The notes beneath the pieces were generated by a model that saw nothing but the letters and a program-made list of their open reading frames with translations, made no database searches and was not told the origin of the DNA. From Serratia nevei (lineage in GTDB: Bacteria; Pseudomonadota; Gammaproteobacteria; Enterobacterales; Enterobacteriaceae), in assembly GCF_037948395.1 (NCBI RefSeq), contig NZ_CP149940.1, positions 3,410,001-3,474,000 of the forward strand: a DNA stretch of 64,000 bases, in the 5' to 3' direction. Both the position numbers and the translations under genes were made by a program. Of the stretch, positions 20,523 through 30,662 are shown piece after piece (the stretch's first letter is position 1; every line of letters begins with the position of its first letter).

Positions 20523-21805
20523 GGCGCCACCCCCTTGCGTTCGGCGAAGCTGGCGCGGCTGATGCGCACCAGCCCGCGCGGCCGCCAGATCATCATCGCC
20601 ACCATCAGCACGCCGAACAGCAGCACCCGGTATTCGGCGAAACTGCGCAGCAGCTCCGGCGCCACCGTCAGCACGAAGGCCGCCAGCACCACGCCGAGGG
20701 TGGAGCCCATGCCGCCCAGCACCACGATCGCCAGGATCAGCGCCGATTCGAAGAAGGTGAACGAGGTCGGGTTGACGAAGCCCTGATAGGTGGCGAAAAA
20801 CACCCCCGCCAGCCCGGCGGTGGAGGCACCCAGCATAAACGCCGACAGCTTCACCAGCACGTGATTGAGCCCGAGAGAGCGGCAGGCGATCTCATCCTCG
20901 CGCAGCGCCTCCCAGGCGCGGCCGATCGGCATGCGCGTCAGCCGGTGCTTGATGTACAGCACCAGCAGCACCACCAAAAACAGCACCGCATAGATGAAAA
21001 TGAACTTGAGGTTGGGATTGTAATCGATGCCGAGAAACTCGTGGATCGGCACCCCGCCGTCTTTGGCGCGGCGGCCGAACTCCAGGCCGAACACCGTCGG
21101 CGCCGGCACCGAGACGCCGTTCGGCCCGCCGGTGAGCGACATCCAGTTGTTCAGCACCAGCCGGATGATCTCCCCAAACCCCAGCGTGACGATCGCCAGG
21201 TAGTCGCCGTGCATGCGCAGCACCGGAAAGCCCAGCAGCGCGCCGGCCAGCGCCGCCATCAGCGCCCCCAGCGGCAGCATCGCCCAAAATCCCAGCCCGA
21301 GGTACTGATAGCCCAGCGCCAGCCCGTAGGCGCCGATGGCGTAAAACGCCACGTACCCCAGATCGAGCAGCCCCGCCAGGCCGACCACGATATTCAGCCC
21401 CAGGCCGAGCAGCACGTAGATCAGGCCGAGGATCGCCACCGTCAGCAGGTATTTGGTGGCGACGAACGGGAACAGCAGCGCGATCGCCGCCATCAGCGGC
21501 AGGATCCAGCGCAGGTTGGATTTATAGCCCAGCGGCCGCACGTAAACGCCGTCGTTGCCGCCGTCGAAGCGCGCCAGCACCCTGCGCCCCGGCGCGGTTT
21601 GCAAGAACAGGCTCAGCAACAGCCGCCCGGCCATCACCGCGATGATAATCCACACCAACCGGTGCGGCTCGAAGTTGAAGCTGTAGCCGTTCAGCACGAT
21701 GCCGACGATCGGCCCGAACACGATCAGGGCGATCAGCCCGGCCAAGACGGCGTCCAGCAGGCTGCGTTTAACGTCCAGCCCGCCGTTGATCACGGATTGC
21801 GACAT
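20519..21805 (-). CDS. livM: Branched-chain amino acid ABC transporter permease LivM
   Basis: A 428-residue inner-membrane permease with about 10-11 helices. The BPD_transp_2 core is clear: LGLNIVVGLAGLLDLGYVAFYAIGAY, then GFPVLRMHGDYLAIVTLGFGEIIRL, the coupling-helix region IGRAWEALREDEIACRSLGLN, and the C-terminal ALILAIVVLGGMGSTLGVVLAAF. An N-terminal extension of about 100 residues carries two to three extra helices, as in E. coli LivM. It starts 10 bases after livH ends and overlaps livG by 4 bases. Confidence 0.95.
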   Translation of the reverse strand: MSQSVINGGLDVKRSLLDAVLAGLIALIVFGPIVGIVLNGYSFNFEPHRLVWIIIAVMAGRLLLSLFLQTAPGRRVLARFDGGNDGVYVRPLGYKSNLRWILPLMAAIALLFPFVATKYLLTVAILGLIYVLLGLGLNIVVGLAGLLDLGYVAFYAIGAYGLALGYQYLGLGFWAMLPLGALMAALAGALLGFPVLRMHGDYLAIVTLGFGEIIRLVLNNWMSLTGGPNGVSVPAPTVFGLEFGRRAKDGGVPIHEFLGIDYNPNLKFIFIYAVLFLVVLLVLYIKHRLTRMPIGRAWEALREDEIACRSLGLNHVLVKLSAFMLGASTAGLAGVFFATYQGFVNPTSFTFFESALILAIVVLGGMGSTLGVVLAAFVLTVAPELLRSFAEYRVLLFGVLMVAMMIWRPRGLVRISRASFAERKGVAP

Positions 21806-21815
21806 GGCGTTCTCC

Positions 21816-22730
<915 letters not shown>

Positions 22731-22794
22731 AATGAGCAGTCTCGCCTGGTAAGGCCGCCAACGCAGTCCGACGCGGCCCAAAGGTCATCGCGGA

Positions 22795-22821
22795 ACGGGC
22801 TCGCCTGAGCGGCGAGCCCGT
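22795..22821 (-). ncRNA. Intercistronic hairpin between livJ and livH
   Basis: A perfect 11-bp inverted repeat ACGGGCTCGCC / GGCGAGCCCGT with a 5-base loop lies 35 bases after the livJ stop. Without a U tract it more likely stabilises the livJ message or attenuates transcription, so that the binding protein is made in excess over the membrane subunits. Confidence 0.6.
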
Positions 22822-22855
22822 CGGTCATAGGGTTACAACTTCAAGGTTCGGCCGT

Positions 22856-23974
22856 TTACAGCTGGTGATATTTGCCCTTGTCATCCCATTGGTAGACCAC
22901 GTAGTCCGAGACCTTCAGGTCGCCCTTCTGGTCCCAGGCCTTCTTGCCCATCACGGTGTCGACGTCGTGCGACTTCAGCCATTCGGCGGCCTTGGTGCTG
23001 TCTTTGCCGCCAGTGGCGTTGAAGGCGGCGGCGATCGCCTGGATCGAGGCGTAGGAGTAGAGGGTGTACCCTTCCGGTTCAAAGCCGCTGGCGCGGAACT
23101 TGGCGATCACCGCCTTGCCTTCCGGGATCAGGCGCGGATCGTTGCCGAAGGTCATCAGCACGCCGTTGGTGTACTGCGGCCCGCCGGCGGCGGTCACCAG
23201 CTCTTCGGTCACCACGCAGTCGCCGGAGAAGAACTTGGCGGTCACGCCCTGCTCGCGCATCTGGCGCACCAGCGGCCCGGCTTCCGGATGGCAGCCGCCG
23301 AAGTAGACCACGTCCGGCTTGACCGAGGCGATCTTGGTCACCAGCGCGTTGAAGTCTTTCTCGCCGCGCGACAGCCCCTCATACAGCACTTCTTTGACTC
23401 CGCGCTTGTTCATCGCCGCCTTGGCGGCGTCCGCCAGCCCCTGGCCGTAGGTGTCTTTATCGTGGATCACCGCGATGCGTTTGGCCTTCAGGGTATCCAG
23501 CATGTAGTTGGTGGCGATCGCGCCCTGCTGATCGTCGCGCCCGCACATGCGGAACATGGTCTTCATGCCACGCTCGGTGATTTGCGGGTTGGTGGAGCCG
23601 GGGGTGATGGCGATGATGCCGGCCTCGTCATACACCTCGGAGGCGGGCATGGTGGAAGAGGAGCAGAAGTGGCCGACCACCGCCGAGACCTTGTCCTGAT
23701 CCACCAGCCGGTTGGCGACCGCGACCGCCTGTTTCGGTTCGCAGGCGTCATCCCCCTGCACCAGCTTGATTTTTTCCCCTTTGATGCCGCCGGCGGCGTT
23801 GATGTCCGCCGCCGCCTGCGAAGCCCCGCGCCAATACTGATCGCCATAGGTGGCGTTCGGCCCGGAGAACGGCCCGGCGACGCCGATGACGATATCGGCC
23901 TGCGCGGAAAACGCCGTACCTAAACAACCGATGAGCAAAGCAGCGAGCGGACTTTTTATCAATTTCGATGACAT
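22856..23974 (-). CDS. livJ: Branched-chain amino acid-binding periplasmic protein LivJ/LivK
   Basis: Periplasmic Leu/Ile/Val-binding protein of 372 residues including a signal peptide (basic N-end SSKLIKSP, hydrophobic core, cleavage near AQA-DIV at residue 26). The mature chain begins DIVIGVAGPFSGPNATYGDQ, the typical type-I periplasmic binding-fold start, and includes AVVGHFCSSSTMPASEVYDEAGI and ITPGSTNPQITERG, which line the ligand site. ATG 23974 is chosen over 23992 for the GAGGAAG seven bases upstream and the cleaner signal peptide. First gene of the liv operon; LivJ versus LivK cannot be told apart. Confidence 0.94.
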   Translation of the reverse strand: MSSKLIKSPLAALLIGCLGTAFSAQADIVIGVAGPFSGPNATYGDQYWRGASQAAADINAAGGIKGEKIKLVQGDDACEPKQAVAVANRLVDQDKVSAVVGHFCSSSTMPASEVYDEAGIIAITPGSTNPQITERGMKTMFRMCGRDDQQGAIATNYMLDTLKAKRIAVIHDKDTYGQGLADAAKAAMNKRGVKEVLYEGLSRGEKDFNALVTKIASVKPDVVYFGGCHPEAGPLVRQMREQGVTAKFFSGDCVVTEELVTAAGGPQYTNGVLMTFGNDPRLIPEGKAVIAKFRASGFEPEGYTLYSYASIQAIAAAFNATGGKDSTKAAEWLKSHDVDTVMGKKAWDQKGDLKVSDYVVYQWDDKGKYHQL

Positions 23975-24417
23975 TGTTATCTTCCTCAGCACTGTTGTAG
24001 CGAAACGCCCGGGGGCGCGGATCAGTCACTTTATGTGTAGACGGGGAAAATAATTTTCTTGAGAGCGCAGTCGCATTCCCCAAAAATGGGTAAGCAAAAA
24101 TCCAGCCATTGTGACGACGAATACATATTGCTTGCTTATTCATCCTACATATCAGTGGCGGCGCGGCGTGTGGCGGGGATAACGGGGTCGGGGCCGTACG
24201 GCTAGCATGAGAGGGAGAGTGGCCCTGCACCATCGCCGTGCAAGGGCTTGTGCAAGCGATGTGACAACGAGACAGGCGGGAAAAATCAGCGCCTGCCGGC
24301 GAAAGATGCCGAAAAACAGCGCAAGGTGCTCATTCCCTCAGCAAACGCACTTTTTTTGCAGTTTAGCGCTTTGACAAACCCCAGGCGCCCCGCTATTATT
24401 CGCCCCGTTCACACGAT
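23975..24417. other. Regulatory region between liv operon and tRNA-Asn
   Basis: About 440 bases without a credible gene. It must contain the liv promoter on the minus strand and the tRNA promoter on the plus strand: TTGACA at 24371-24376 and TATTAT at 24394-24399 form a good -35/-10 pair with a 17-base spacer ahead of the tRNA. Confidence 0.55.
24046..24060 (-). promoter_or_regulatory. Candidate Lrp-binding site upstream of livJ
   Basis: On the minus strand AAGAAAATTATTTTC matches 12 of 15 positions of the Lrp consensus YAGHAWATTWTDCTR, about 70 bases upstream of the livJ start. In E. coli the liv genes are controlled by Lrp and leucine; extension to this locus is an inference. Confidence 0.4.
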
Positions 24418-24493
24418 TCCTCTGTAGTTCAGTCGGTAGAACGGCGGACTGTTAATCCGTATGTCACTGGTTCGAGTCCAGTCAGAGGAGCCA
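24418..24493 (+). tRNA. tRNA-Asn (anticodon GTT)
   Basis: A 76-base tRNA with encoded CCA. Acceptor stem TCCTCTG pairs with CAGAGGA; D arm GTTC...GAAC; anticodon arm CGGAC-TGTTAAT-CCG with GTT at 24451-24453; T arm CTGG-TTCGAGT-CCAG. It agrees with enterobacterial tRNA-Asn as I recall it. A sigma-70 type promoter (TTGACA / TATTAT) precedes it. tRNA-Asn genes are common integration sites, and an accessory block begins immediately downstream. Confidence 0.98.
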
Positions 24494-24505
24494 TATTTAG
24501 AGAAG

Positions 24506-24535
24506 CCCGCTCAGGGAAACCCGAGCGGGATTTTT
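24506..24535 (+). terminator. tRNA-Asn terminator
   Basis: CCCGCTC / GAGCGGG stem with a 9-base loop followed by ATTTTT, 13 bases after the tRNA. Confidence 0.88.
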
Positions 24536-24583
24536 GCTTTGCATAACACGATGTCACTCATCCTATCGTTATTTATCTATTAA

Positions 24584-24784
24584 TTTCCGTCCTTATTTTA
24601 TTTCATTAGCGAAGCGCTCTTCATTAACACCGCGCCGTATTGGACAGAAATCCTTATTCAAGCTAGATGTATATTATACCGTCACGAACTGGCCGGCGAC
24701 GCTCTGGACACCCTGTATCTCAGCAAAAGATTAAATAAAAAAATCAGTTATCTAAATAACTACGTGCTGAAATACGCTGGATAG
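24584..24784 (+). pseudogene. Possible coding relic between tRNA-Asn and the island operon
   Basis: A frame open for 66 codons with no ATG or GTG ends in TAG at 24782. Its second half reads like real protein (RHELAGDALDTLYLSKRL, then LNNYVLKYAG). It may be the 3' remnant of an inserted gene left at the tRNA junction. I recognise no family, and an open frame of this length can arise by chance in AT-rich DNA. Confidence 0.22.
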
Positions 24785-24851
24785 ACTCCCGCCTCCCTCT
24801 CTCGTTTTGGTCGTCAATGCTGTCGACAACGCTACTGTCGGGGGTGCGTTC

Positions 24852-26915
24852 ATGAAAGGCTACGCGGAACTTGAAATCGTGTTTCAACGAAATTCACTCG
24901 ATGAATTTCAAGCCAGTTTTCGACAGCGCTTTGACGAAAGCGAAAATATTACCCCTTTCATCCCGTTGGCATTAAATATCCACGACCCGACATTTTATTC
25001 CGGCAACCCGCAAAGAATGGGCCGATTATTATCGGACTCACTGTTTATGCCACCTGCGCTGCGTGATGCATTCACGTCCGCCCGGGCATTTTCCGGCCAT
25101 CAACAAAGCCCGCTAAAAATACGCCTACTTATCGATTCAAACGCATCTATATTGCACAGCCTCCCTTGGGAAACGCTGGTTGACCCCTCCGATCCAGCCA
25201 CGCATCTCTTACGCAGCAATCAGTGCGTTTTTTCACGCTATCTGGCGGCCCGAACTTACCGCCTGCCGATGTTGCGCCCTAAACAAGGTATTAAGGCACT
25301 ATTGGCCATCGCCAATCCTCAGGACCTGTCGGAAACCTTTCCGTCCATCAACGTTCCTCATGAGCAGGAACTCGCTGAAAATGCCCTGCGTCATGTTCCG
25401 TTAGCCACGCTCACGCGGCGCGGAAGCGCGACGCTGCAGGCGATTATCGAAGGCATAAAAGAGGGAGCCGACATTCTCTATCTCATGTGCCACGGCATTG
25501 TCGGGCAGCAAGGTGCCGTATTGTGGTTGGAGGATGAGGCCGGGAATGCCGCCAGCGTCACAGGCGAAGATTTCGCCGCGCGTTTGGGCGCGCTGGAAAG
25601 AATTCCCAGCCTGGTCGTCCTATGCTCCTGCCAAAGCGCCGGTGCCGGCAATCCCGCACGCGACGCGCTGGTCGCCCTGGGCCCCATGTTGGCCAAAGAG
25701 GGCGTGCCGGCGGTACTTGCTATGCAGGGCAAACTGTCGATGTCAGCGGCAACGCAATTTATCCCGGAGTTTTTCAGACAGCTGGCGGAGCATGGTGAAG
25801 TCGATCGCGCGACCGCCGGTGCGCGGGCAAAAATCATGGACTCACCGGATTGGTGGATCCCGGTCGTTTTTACCCGGTTGAATAATGCGCGTATTTGGTA
25901 TCCACCCGGATTCGGTGTTTCCGCCGAAAATAAGGATCCCTGGACGCAGATCGTCAATAACATTGACACTCGCTACAGCACCCCAATCCTCGGCCCGAGC
26001 ATGAACGAAGCGCTGTTCGGCTCGCGGCGAGAGCTGGCGAGTGAATGGGGGGATATCTACCACTACCCGTTAGGTGGGCACGACGTGGCGGGTCTGCCGC
26101 AGATTGCGCAATATCTTGCCGTGACGCGGCAAGACGACTACCCCTGTCAGGAATTTTACAAGTACGTCTATGAGCGAATTCTTGAGAAATATCCTGACGA
26201 TGTGCCGGACCGGTTAAAAGGTTTAGATCAAATGGAGATCTACACATCACTAGGAGAGCTGGTTTCAGTGGTGGGGCAAAAAATCCGCGCCCGCACCCCT
26301 CTTGATCCGTTGCGGATCTTGGCCGGCTATAAACTCCCGGTTTATATCACCACCGATCCCAGCGATCTACTGGTCGATGCCCTCAAAGAACAGAACACGA
26401 CGCCGACAGTGCGCCTGCTGAGGTGGAATATACACGCTGAAATTTGCGATACCGACTATGTCAGCCGAGCCCCTGTCGGCCTGGCGGACAAAGGCACCGA
26501 GACCCATCCGATTGTGCTCAAGCTCTTCGGGGATTTATCCACGCCAGAATCGCTGGTATTAACCGAAGATGACTTTTTTGACTACCTGACCAAAGTCTCT
26601 TCCGCCCAAGACGCCATTCCCCTTTACGTGCGCGCCAGGCTGAACAGCAGCGCGCTGCTGTTTGTCGGCCTGCAGGCTGAATCCTGGGAGTTTCGGGTAC
26701 TGTTTCGCAGCCTTTTACTGTTGGAAGGCCATGACCTGCGCAAAAATATCGAACATTTCTCTGTGCAAATTGATCCAAACAGCATTCTTGATCCCGGCAG
26801 CGCACGCCGCTATATCGAAAAATACCTGCAGACTAAGGCCCAATGGCGTCTGTACTGGGGAGACGTTACCACCTTTATGGCGGAATTAAATGCCCGAACC
26901 AGGAAGAAATCATGA
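24852..26915 (+). CDS. CHAT protease domain fused to SIR2-like domain
   Basis: A 687-residue two-domain protein, first gene of the island operon. Residues about 90-345 form a CHAT domain, a caspase-fold cysteine protease. The dyad is His214 in LYLMCHGIVGQQG and Cys260 in VVLCSCQSAGAG, followed by the typical LGPMLAKEGVPAVLAMQG. Residues about 375-625 resemble a SIR2_2-type NAD-binding domain: TPILGPSMNEALFGSRRELA (in place of GAG-x-S), YITTDPSDLL (in place of TTNYD-x-LLE) and LKLFGDLSTPESLVLTEDDFFDYL. In the last motif the catalytic HG of sirtuins is FG, so NAD hydrolysis is doubtful. No TM or signal is seen. ATG 24852 is chosen over TTG 24807. Its stop overlaps the next start (ATGA). Confidence 0.85.
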   Translation: MKGYAELEIVFQRNSLDEFQASFRQRFDESENITPFIPLALNIHDPTFYSGNPQRMGRLLSDSLFMPPALRDAFTSARAFSGHQQSPLKIRLLIDSNASILHSLPWETLVDPSDPATHLLRSNQCVFSRYLAARTYRLPMLRPKQGIKALLAIANPQDLSETFPSINVPHEQELAENALRHVPLATLTRRGSATLQAIIEGIKEGADILYLMCHGIVGQQGAVLWLEDEAGNAASVTGEDFAARLGALERIPSLVVLCSCQSAGAGNPARDALVALGPMLAKEGVPAVLAMQGKLSMSAATQFIPEFFRQLAEHGEVDRATAGARAKIMDSPDWWIPVVFTRLNNARIWYPPGFGVSAENKDPWTQIVNNIDTRYSTPILGPSMNEALFGSRRELASEWGDIYHYPLGGHDVAGLPQIAQYLAVTRQDDYPCQEFYKYVYERILEKYPDDVPDRLKGLDQMEIYTSLGELVSVVGQKIRARTPLDPLRILAGYKLPVYITTDPSDLLVDALKEQNTTPTVRLLRWNIHAEICDTDYVSRAPVGLADKGTETHPIVLKLFGDLSTPESLVLTEDDFFDYLTKVSSAQDAIPLYVRARLNSSALLFVGLQAESWEFRVLFRSLLLLEGHDLRKNIEHFSVQIDPNSILDPGSARRYIEKYLQTKAQWRLYWGDVTTFMAELNARTRKKS

Positions 26916-29900
26916 ACGTTCCTTACGTAGGCCCCAGCCCTTTTAGCGCCGAACAAACGCTCTTCGGCCGCGACGCAGACATTGAACAGCTGCAATGGCG
27001 CTTAATCTCGGATCGGATAATCGTGCTGTACTCCCCTTCCGGGGCGGGTAAAACCTCGCTTTTGATGGCCAAGAACGGCCTTTTATCCACACTGACAACG
27101 TTGTTCCATGTTTTACCCGTGCTGCGCATCGCACAGGCTTATGATACCGATCCGGTCAACTCCCTCTTGCAGCGCCTGGACCAAGATAGTTTTGGCCCTC
27201 TTCGTCCCGATGATACGCTCCTTACCTACTTCAACCGTATCCCTCTGCCTGAATCTGATCCGCCGAAGCGCCTGCTGTTGGTGCTCGATCAATTTGAGGA
27301 AGTGTTAACCGGTAATGTCCCCTCTGAGAAACAAAAAGCCTTTTTCCAACAGTTGAAAGAACTGCTGTCAAACGATGACAGAACCATCTGGCTCATCATC
27401 AGCATGCGAGAAGAATACTTCTCCTGGCTTGATGATTTCCGCGATGACATTCCGACCCGCCTTAACAATACCTACCGTTTAAACCTGTTGTCGGTTGAGC
27501 AAGCCGTCGCCGCCATCAAGGGACCGGCAGAAGCCATGGGCGTCGCTTTTCCAGAGCAAGACGGAACAGATGCGGCGCAGGTGCTGGTCAGCGAATTGAT
27601 TAAAGCGCCGGAAGGCGCACGCCCGAGTAAGACCGTGGAGCCGGTACAGCTGCAGGTTGTCTGCACGGATCTGTGGAACACCTTAAGCCAAACCGAGCGG
27701 CAGGTCTGTGAGGTTCGCGTCGCCGACGTGACGGGATATAACCCGGACAATGCCTTACTGGATTACTGCACCAATACGCTCAATCTGGCGGCGCAAGACC
27801 CGCATCGCCGCAGAACGCTGGGAGATTGGATAGACCGGTATCTGCTGACGTTAAGTGGGCGCCGCTCCGCCGTGATTTTCAGCCCGCAAAGCACAGACGG
27901 GCCATCACTTCAGGAAATTCAAAAGCTCGAGGAGCACCATCTCATCCGTCGCCAAAGCCGTGAAGACGGCATGTGGTATGAATTGGCGCACGATCGTTTA
28001 GCCAGTCCCGTACGCCGCAGCATAGAAGAGTGGCGCAACAACAATCTGAAAGAATGGCAAAAACAGGCACATATATGGCATATGGACGGCGAAAAAACAG
28101 ATTACTTTCGCGCCCTGCCATACCGTACCCAACGAAAAATGAGGCTGGCGGAAAGCGATGCTCCTGATTCAAAAGTCGAGGCGCGATTCCTCGCGGCGTA
28201 TGCGTCGTATCGCCGCAGGAAACGGCAGCTTTTTTGCGCTTCAAGTTTGGTCATTGCCGTTTTGGCGATAATTATTGGTTTCTTTGTTGACAAAATCGCC
28301 GATGAACAACAGAAAACCGAGGCTGAACAACAGAAAACCAAGCTCGGGTTGAATTATATCGCCATTCAAACCGGTATTCTTTCCATTCTCAACGATCACC
28401 CCATTCCAAGTTTGGAAGCCTTAGCCACCGCGGCCGGCGCGCAGTTACGGTTACCAGCCAACTCAGGCAATCTGCCAACGTTCAAGTTTCAAACGTTTCT
28501 CGGCGACTATCTCGGCCGCTATAGGCAACTTGAGCGCATTGATACACTCGGCGATGGCAAAACCACCGTAGTGCGAATCCGCGAGAACGAATGCGTTAGC
28601 GCCAAGATCGGCAGTGGCCGTTACTCGATAAAGAGCTGTGGAGAAAATAGCGAACTAATCCCCCTCAGAGAGATACAGCAAGCGCATCCCAAAGGCATTG
28701 CGGCATTAGCATTCGTTACGCCCCAACTCTTGGCGATCGGTGATATCAACGGAACGATCCGCATCTGGGATCTGACAACAAAAAAAACCGTGGGAGCTCC
28801 GCTGAATCAACCCGTGAGTGACAAGGGGAAACCTGTAAGCAGCAAGGTACGCACCATCACAGCCACCGACAACTGGCTTTTTGCCGGATATCAAGACGGT
28901 ACGCTGGCCACCTGGAAAATATCCGAGGCCAAGTTTGAATTATTGTCACAACCCACCAAGAAGAAAACCAACGCCGTAATGGCGATCGCCGCCACAACCC
29001 CCAAGAACGCTCTCGATAAGGTCGCCATCGCCACCAGCATGACAGTCAAATGGCAGACGTTTAGTCAAGGTAAACCGCAACAGTCCGTCCCATTGGCGGC
29101 CATCGAGCCAGAGACCGAGTACAGCAAAACTTTTTACAGTATCGACATCAGCCCCGATGGACGATTTATCGCAGCCGGCAGCAGGGATGGCTACATTTAT
29201 ATCTGGGACACTTCACACCTTTCTCCGACCAAGAATAACGTCGAAAAGGATGTTTCGCCGCGAGCCGACGCCCCCTTGCAAAAATCGTCGTTCTCTTACT
29301 CGCCTACAATTATCAACGCGCATCAGCAAACCGTCGCACAACTCAAGTATCTGCAAAATGGAGACCTCTTGTCGTTAAGCTGGGATGGAAGCCTCAAATT
29401 GTGGCCATTTTCGAACAATAATGCCGCCGCTCCCGCCAACCGCACCCTTTTGCAATTTCCGCGGCAGTTGGTCAGCGTCGCGACCGAGCCTGATGAGCAA
29501 AACGCCTATGTCACCAGTGAAGCCGGCGACATACTCAGAGTCAATTTGCGCGTTGACAGGCATCCGTTCGGGCAATTTTTGCTGAGCTCCCGCGCGCCTG
29601 CACTGTTTGTCGACGGTACAGAAAACCGTCAAATATTCACCGTGCAGGCTACGGGGCTGACGCAATATCGGTTGGACGCCAATACCGGCCAACCAACGCG
29701 CCTTCGGCAGTTGCCGGTATCGGACGTCGTCGCTCTCGCCTGGTCACCCTCCACCGTGACGCTCTTTGCCGCACAACAACAAGGCGTTACGGTGTTTCGC
29801 AATATATTGACCTCACCCTCCAATGGCGAGCCGCTGGCGTGCCTGCGGCAACCGCCAGGCCGCCGCATCGTCGCCATTCGCGTTAATGACGCAGGCTCCC

Positions 29901-30646
29901 TGCTGGCGATCACCCTCGTCGGCAAGAACGGACGAAAGCCCGCCAACAAACTGTATCGCCTCACCGCATCAGCCGCCTATGGATTCACGTGCCAAGAAAT
30001 TAAAACCCCGAGCGGCATCGCTTTTCCCTTGCCTTGGTTCAGACCCGACAGTGAAGAGATCATCACCGTAAGTGACAAGAATAAAATCGTCTCATGGGTA
30101 TTCAACCCGAAGTCGCGTGATACGCTTGAGTTCGTCCCCAGTCGTACCATTCTGGCTCAAAACGCGCTTTCCGATACTCTCGGACCGATCGAAACTCTGG
30201 CGTTCGACGCTTCAGGCAGCACCCTGCTGCTGAGCAACTTTTCAGGCAAGATATATTCCACAACAATGAGTGGGGAGGACTGGTCGTTCACACAGAAGAA
30301 AAACGATTCGTTTTTTATCCCCCATCTCTTGGCTGCCAGTGGTAACGACATCGTCGCCATGGCGGACAACAAGGGGCAGTTGTCCTTGATCTTCGCAGGT
30401 TCAGCCATGCGCATCGTTCAAGATTTCCACATTACGCCACTCACTGCCCTCGCCATTTCCCAAGACGGAAAATGGCTGGTTTCTTCATCAAGCGTCGGGA
30501 CAGCCATTTGGGATCTGCGCATGGAAAGTTGGGTAAAACAGGCCTGCAAATTGGCCAATCGCCAGAACTTCGATCGTGAAGAAATCAACAAATACTTCCA
30601 CTACGCGTCCATTAACGCCCCCTGCCCCGACAATCAACCGAAATGA
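26912..30646 (+). CDS. Transmembrane STAND NTPase (nSTAND1-like) with WD40-like repeats
   Basis: A 1244-residue signalling NTPase. The N-terminus NVPYVGPSPFSAEQTLFGRDADIEQL is typical of nSTAND1 proteins. Walker A is SPSGAGKTS (41-49) and Walker B LLLVLDQFEEV (121-131); a sensor-like LIISMREEYFSWL follows. A winged-helix-like part ends with YELAHDRLASPVRRSIEEW (356-374). One membrane helix (about 441-459) follows a basic RRRKRQ stretch, then an EQQKTEA repeat coiled coil. The last 650 residues are WD40/beta-propeller-like (for example LAIGDINGTIRIWDL, DGRFIAAGSRDGYIYIWD). Such proteins use the repeats as sensors and the NTPase as an oligomerising switch. Translation is coupled to the CHAT gene. 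The start is ATG 26912 with AGGAAG upstream. Confidence 0.87.
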   Translation: MNVPYVGPSPFSAEQTLFGRDADIEQLQWRLISDRIIVLYSPSGAGKTSLLMAKNGLLSTLTTLFHVLPVLRIAQAYDTDPVNSLLQRLDQDSFGPLRPDDTLLTYFNRIPLPESDPPKRLLLVLDQFEEVLTGNVPSEKQKAFFQQLKELLSNDDRTIWLIISMREEYFSWLDDFRDDIPTRLNNTYRLNLLSVEQAVAAIKGPAEAMGVAFPEQDGTDAAQVLVSELIKAPEGARPSKTVEPVQLQVVCTDLWNTLSQTERQVCEVRVADVTGYNPDNALLDYCTNTLNLAAQDPHRRRTLGDWIDRYLLTLSGRRSAVIFSPQSTDGPSLQEIQKLEEHHLIRRQSREDGMWYELAHDRLASPVRRSIEEWRNNNLKEWQKQAHIWHMDGEKTDYFRALPYRTQRKMRLAESDAPDSKVEARFLAAYASYRRRKRQLFCASSLVIAVLAIIIGFFVDKIADEQQKTEAEQQKTKLGLNYIAIQTGILSILNDHPIPSLEALATAAGAQLRLPANSGNLPTFKFQTFLGDYLGRYRQLERIDTLGDGKTTVVRIRENECVSAKIGSGRYSIKSCGENSELIPLREIQQAHPKGIAALAFVTPQLLAIGDINGTIRIWDLTTKKTVGAPLNQPVSDKGKPVSSKVRTITATDNWLFAGYQDGTLATWKISEAKFELLSQPTKKKTNAVMAIAATTPKNALDKVAIATSMTVKWQTFSQGKPQQSVPLAAIEPETEYSKTFYSIDISPDGRFIAAGSRDGYIYIWDTSHLSPTKNNVEKDVSPRADAPLQKSSFSYSPTIINAHQQTVAQLKYLQNGDLLSLSWDGSLKLWPFSNNNAAAPANRTLLQFPRQLVSVATEPDEQNAYVTSEAGDILRVNLRVDRHPFGQFLLSSRAPALFVDGTENRQIFTVQATGLTQYRLDANTGQPTRLRQLPVSDVVALAWSPSTVTLFAAQQQGVTVFRNILTSPSNGEPLACLRQPPGRRIVAIRVNDAGSLLAITLVGKNGRKPANKLYRLTASAAYGFTCQEIKTPSGIAFPLPWFRPDSEEIITVSDKNKIVSWVFNPKSRDTLEFVPSRTILAQNALSDTLGPIETLAFDASGSTLLLSNFSGKIYSTTMSGEDWSFTQKKNDSFFIPHLLAASGNDIVAMADNKGQLSLIFAGSAMRIVQDFHITPLTALAISQDGKWLVSSSSVGTAIWDLRMESWVKQACKLANRQNFDREEINKYFHYASINAPCPDNQPK

Positions 30647-30662
30647 CTTTTTAGGAGGTTGT

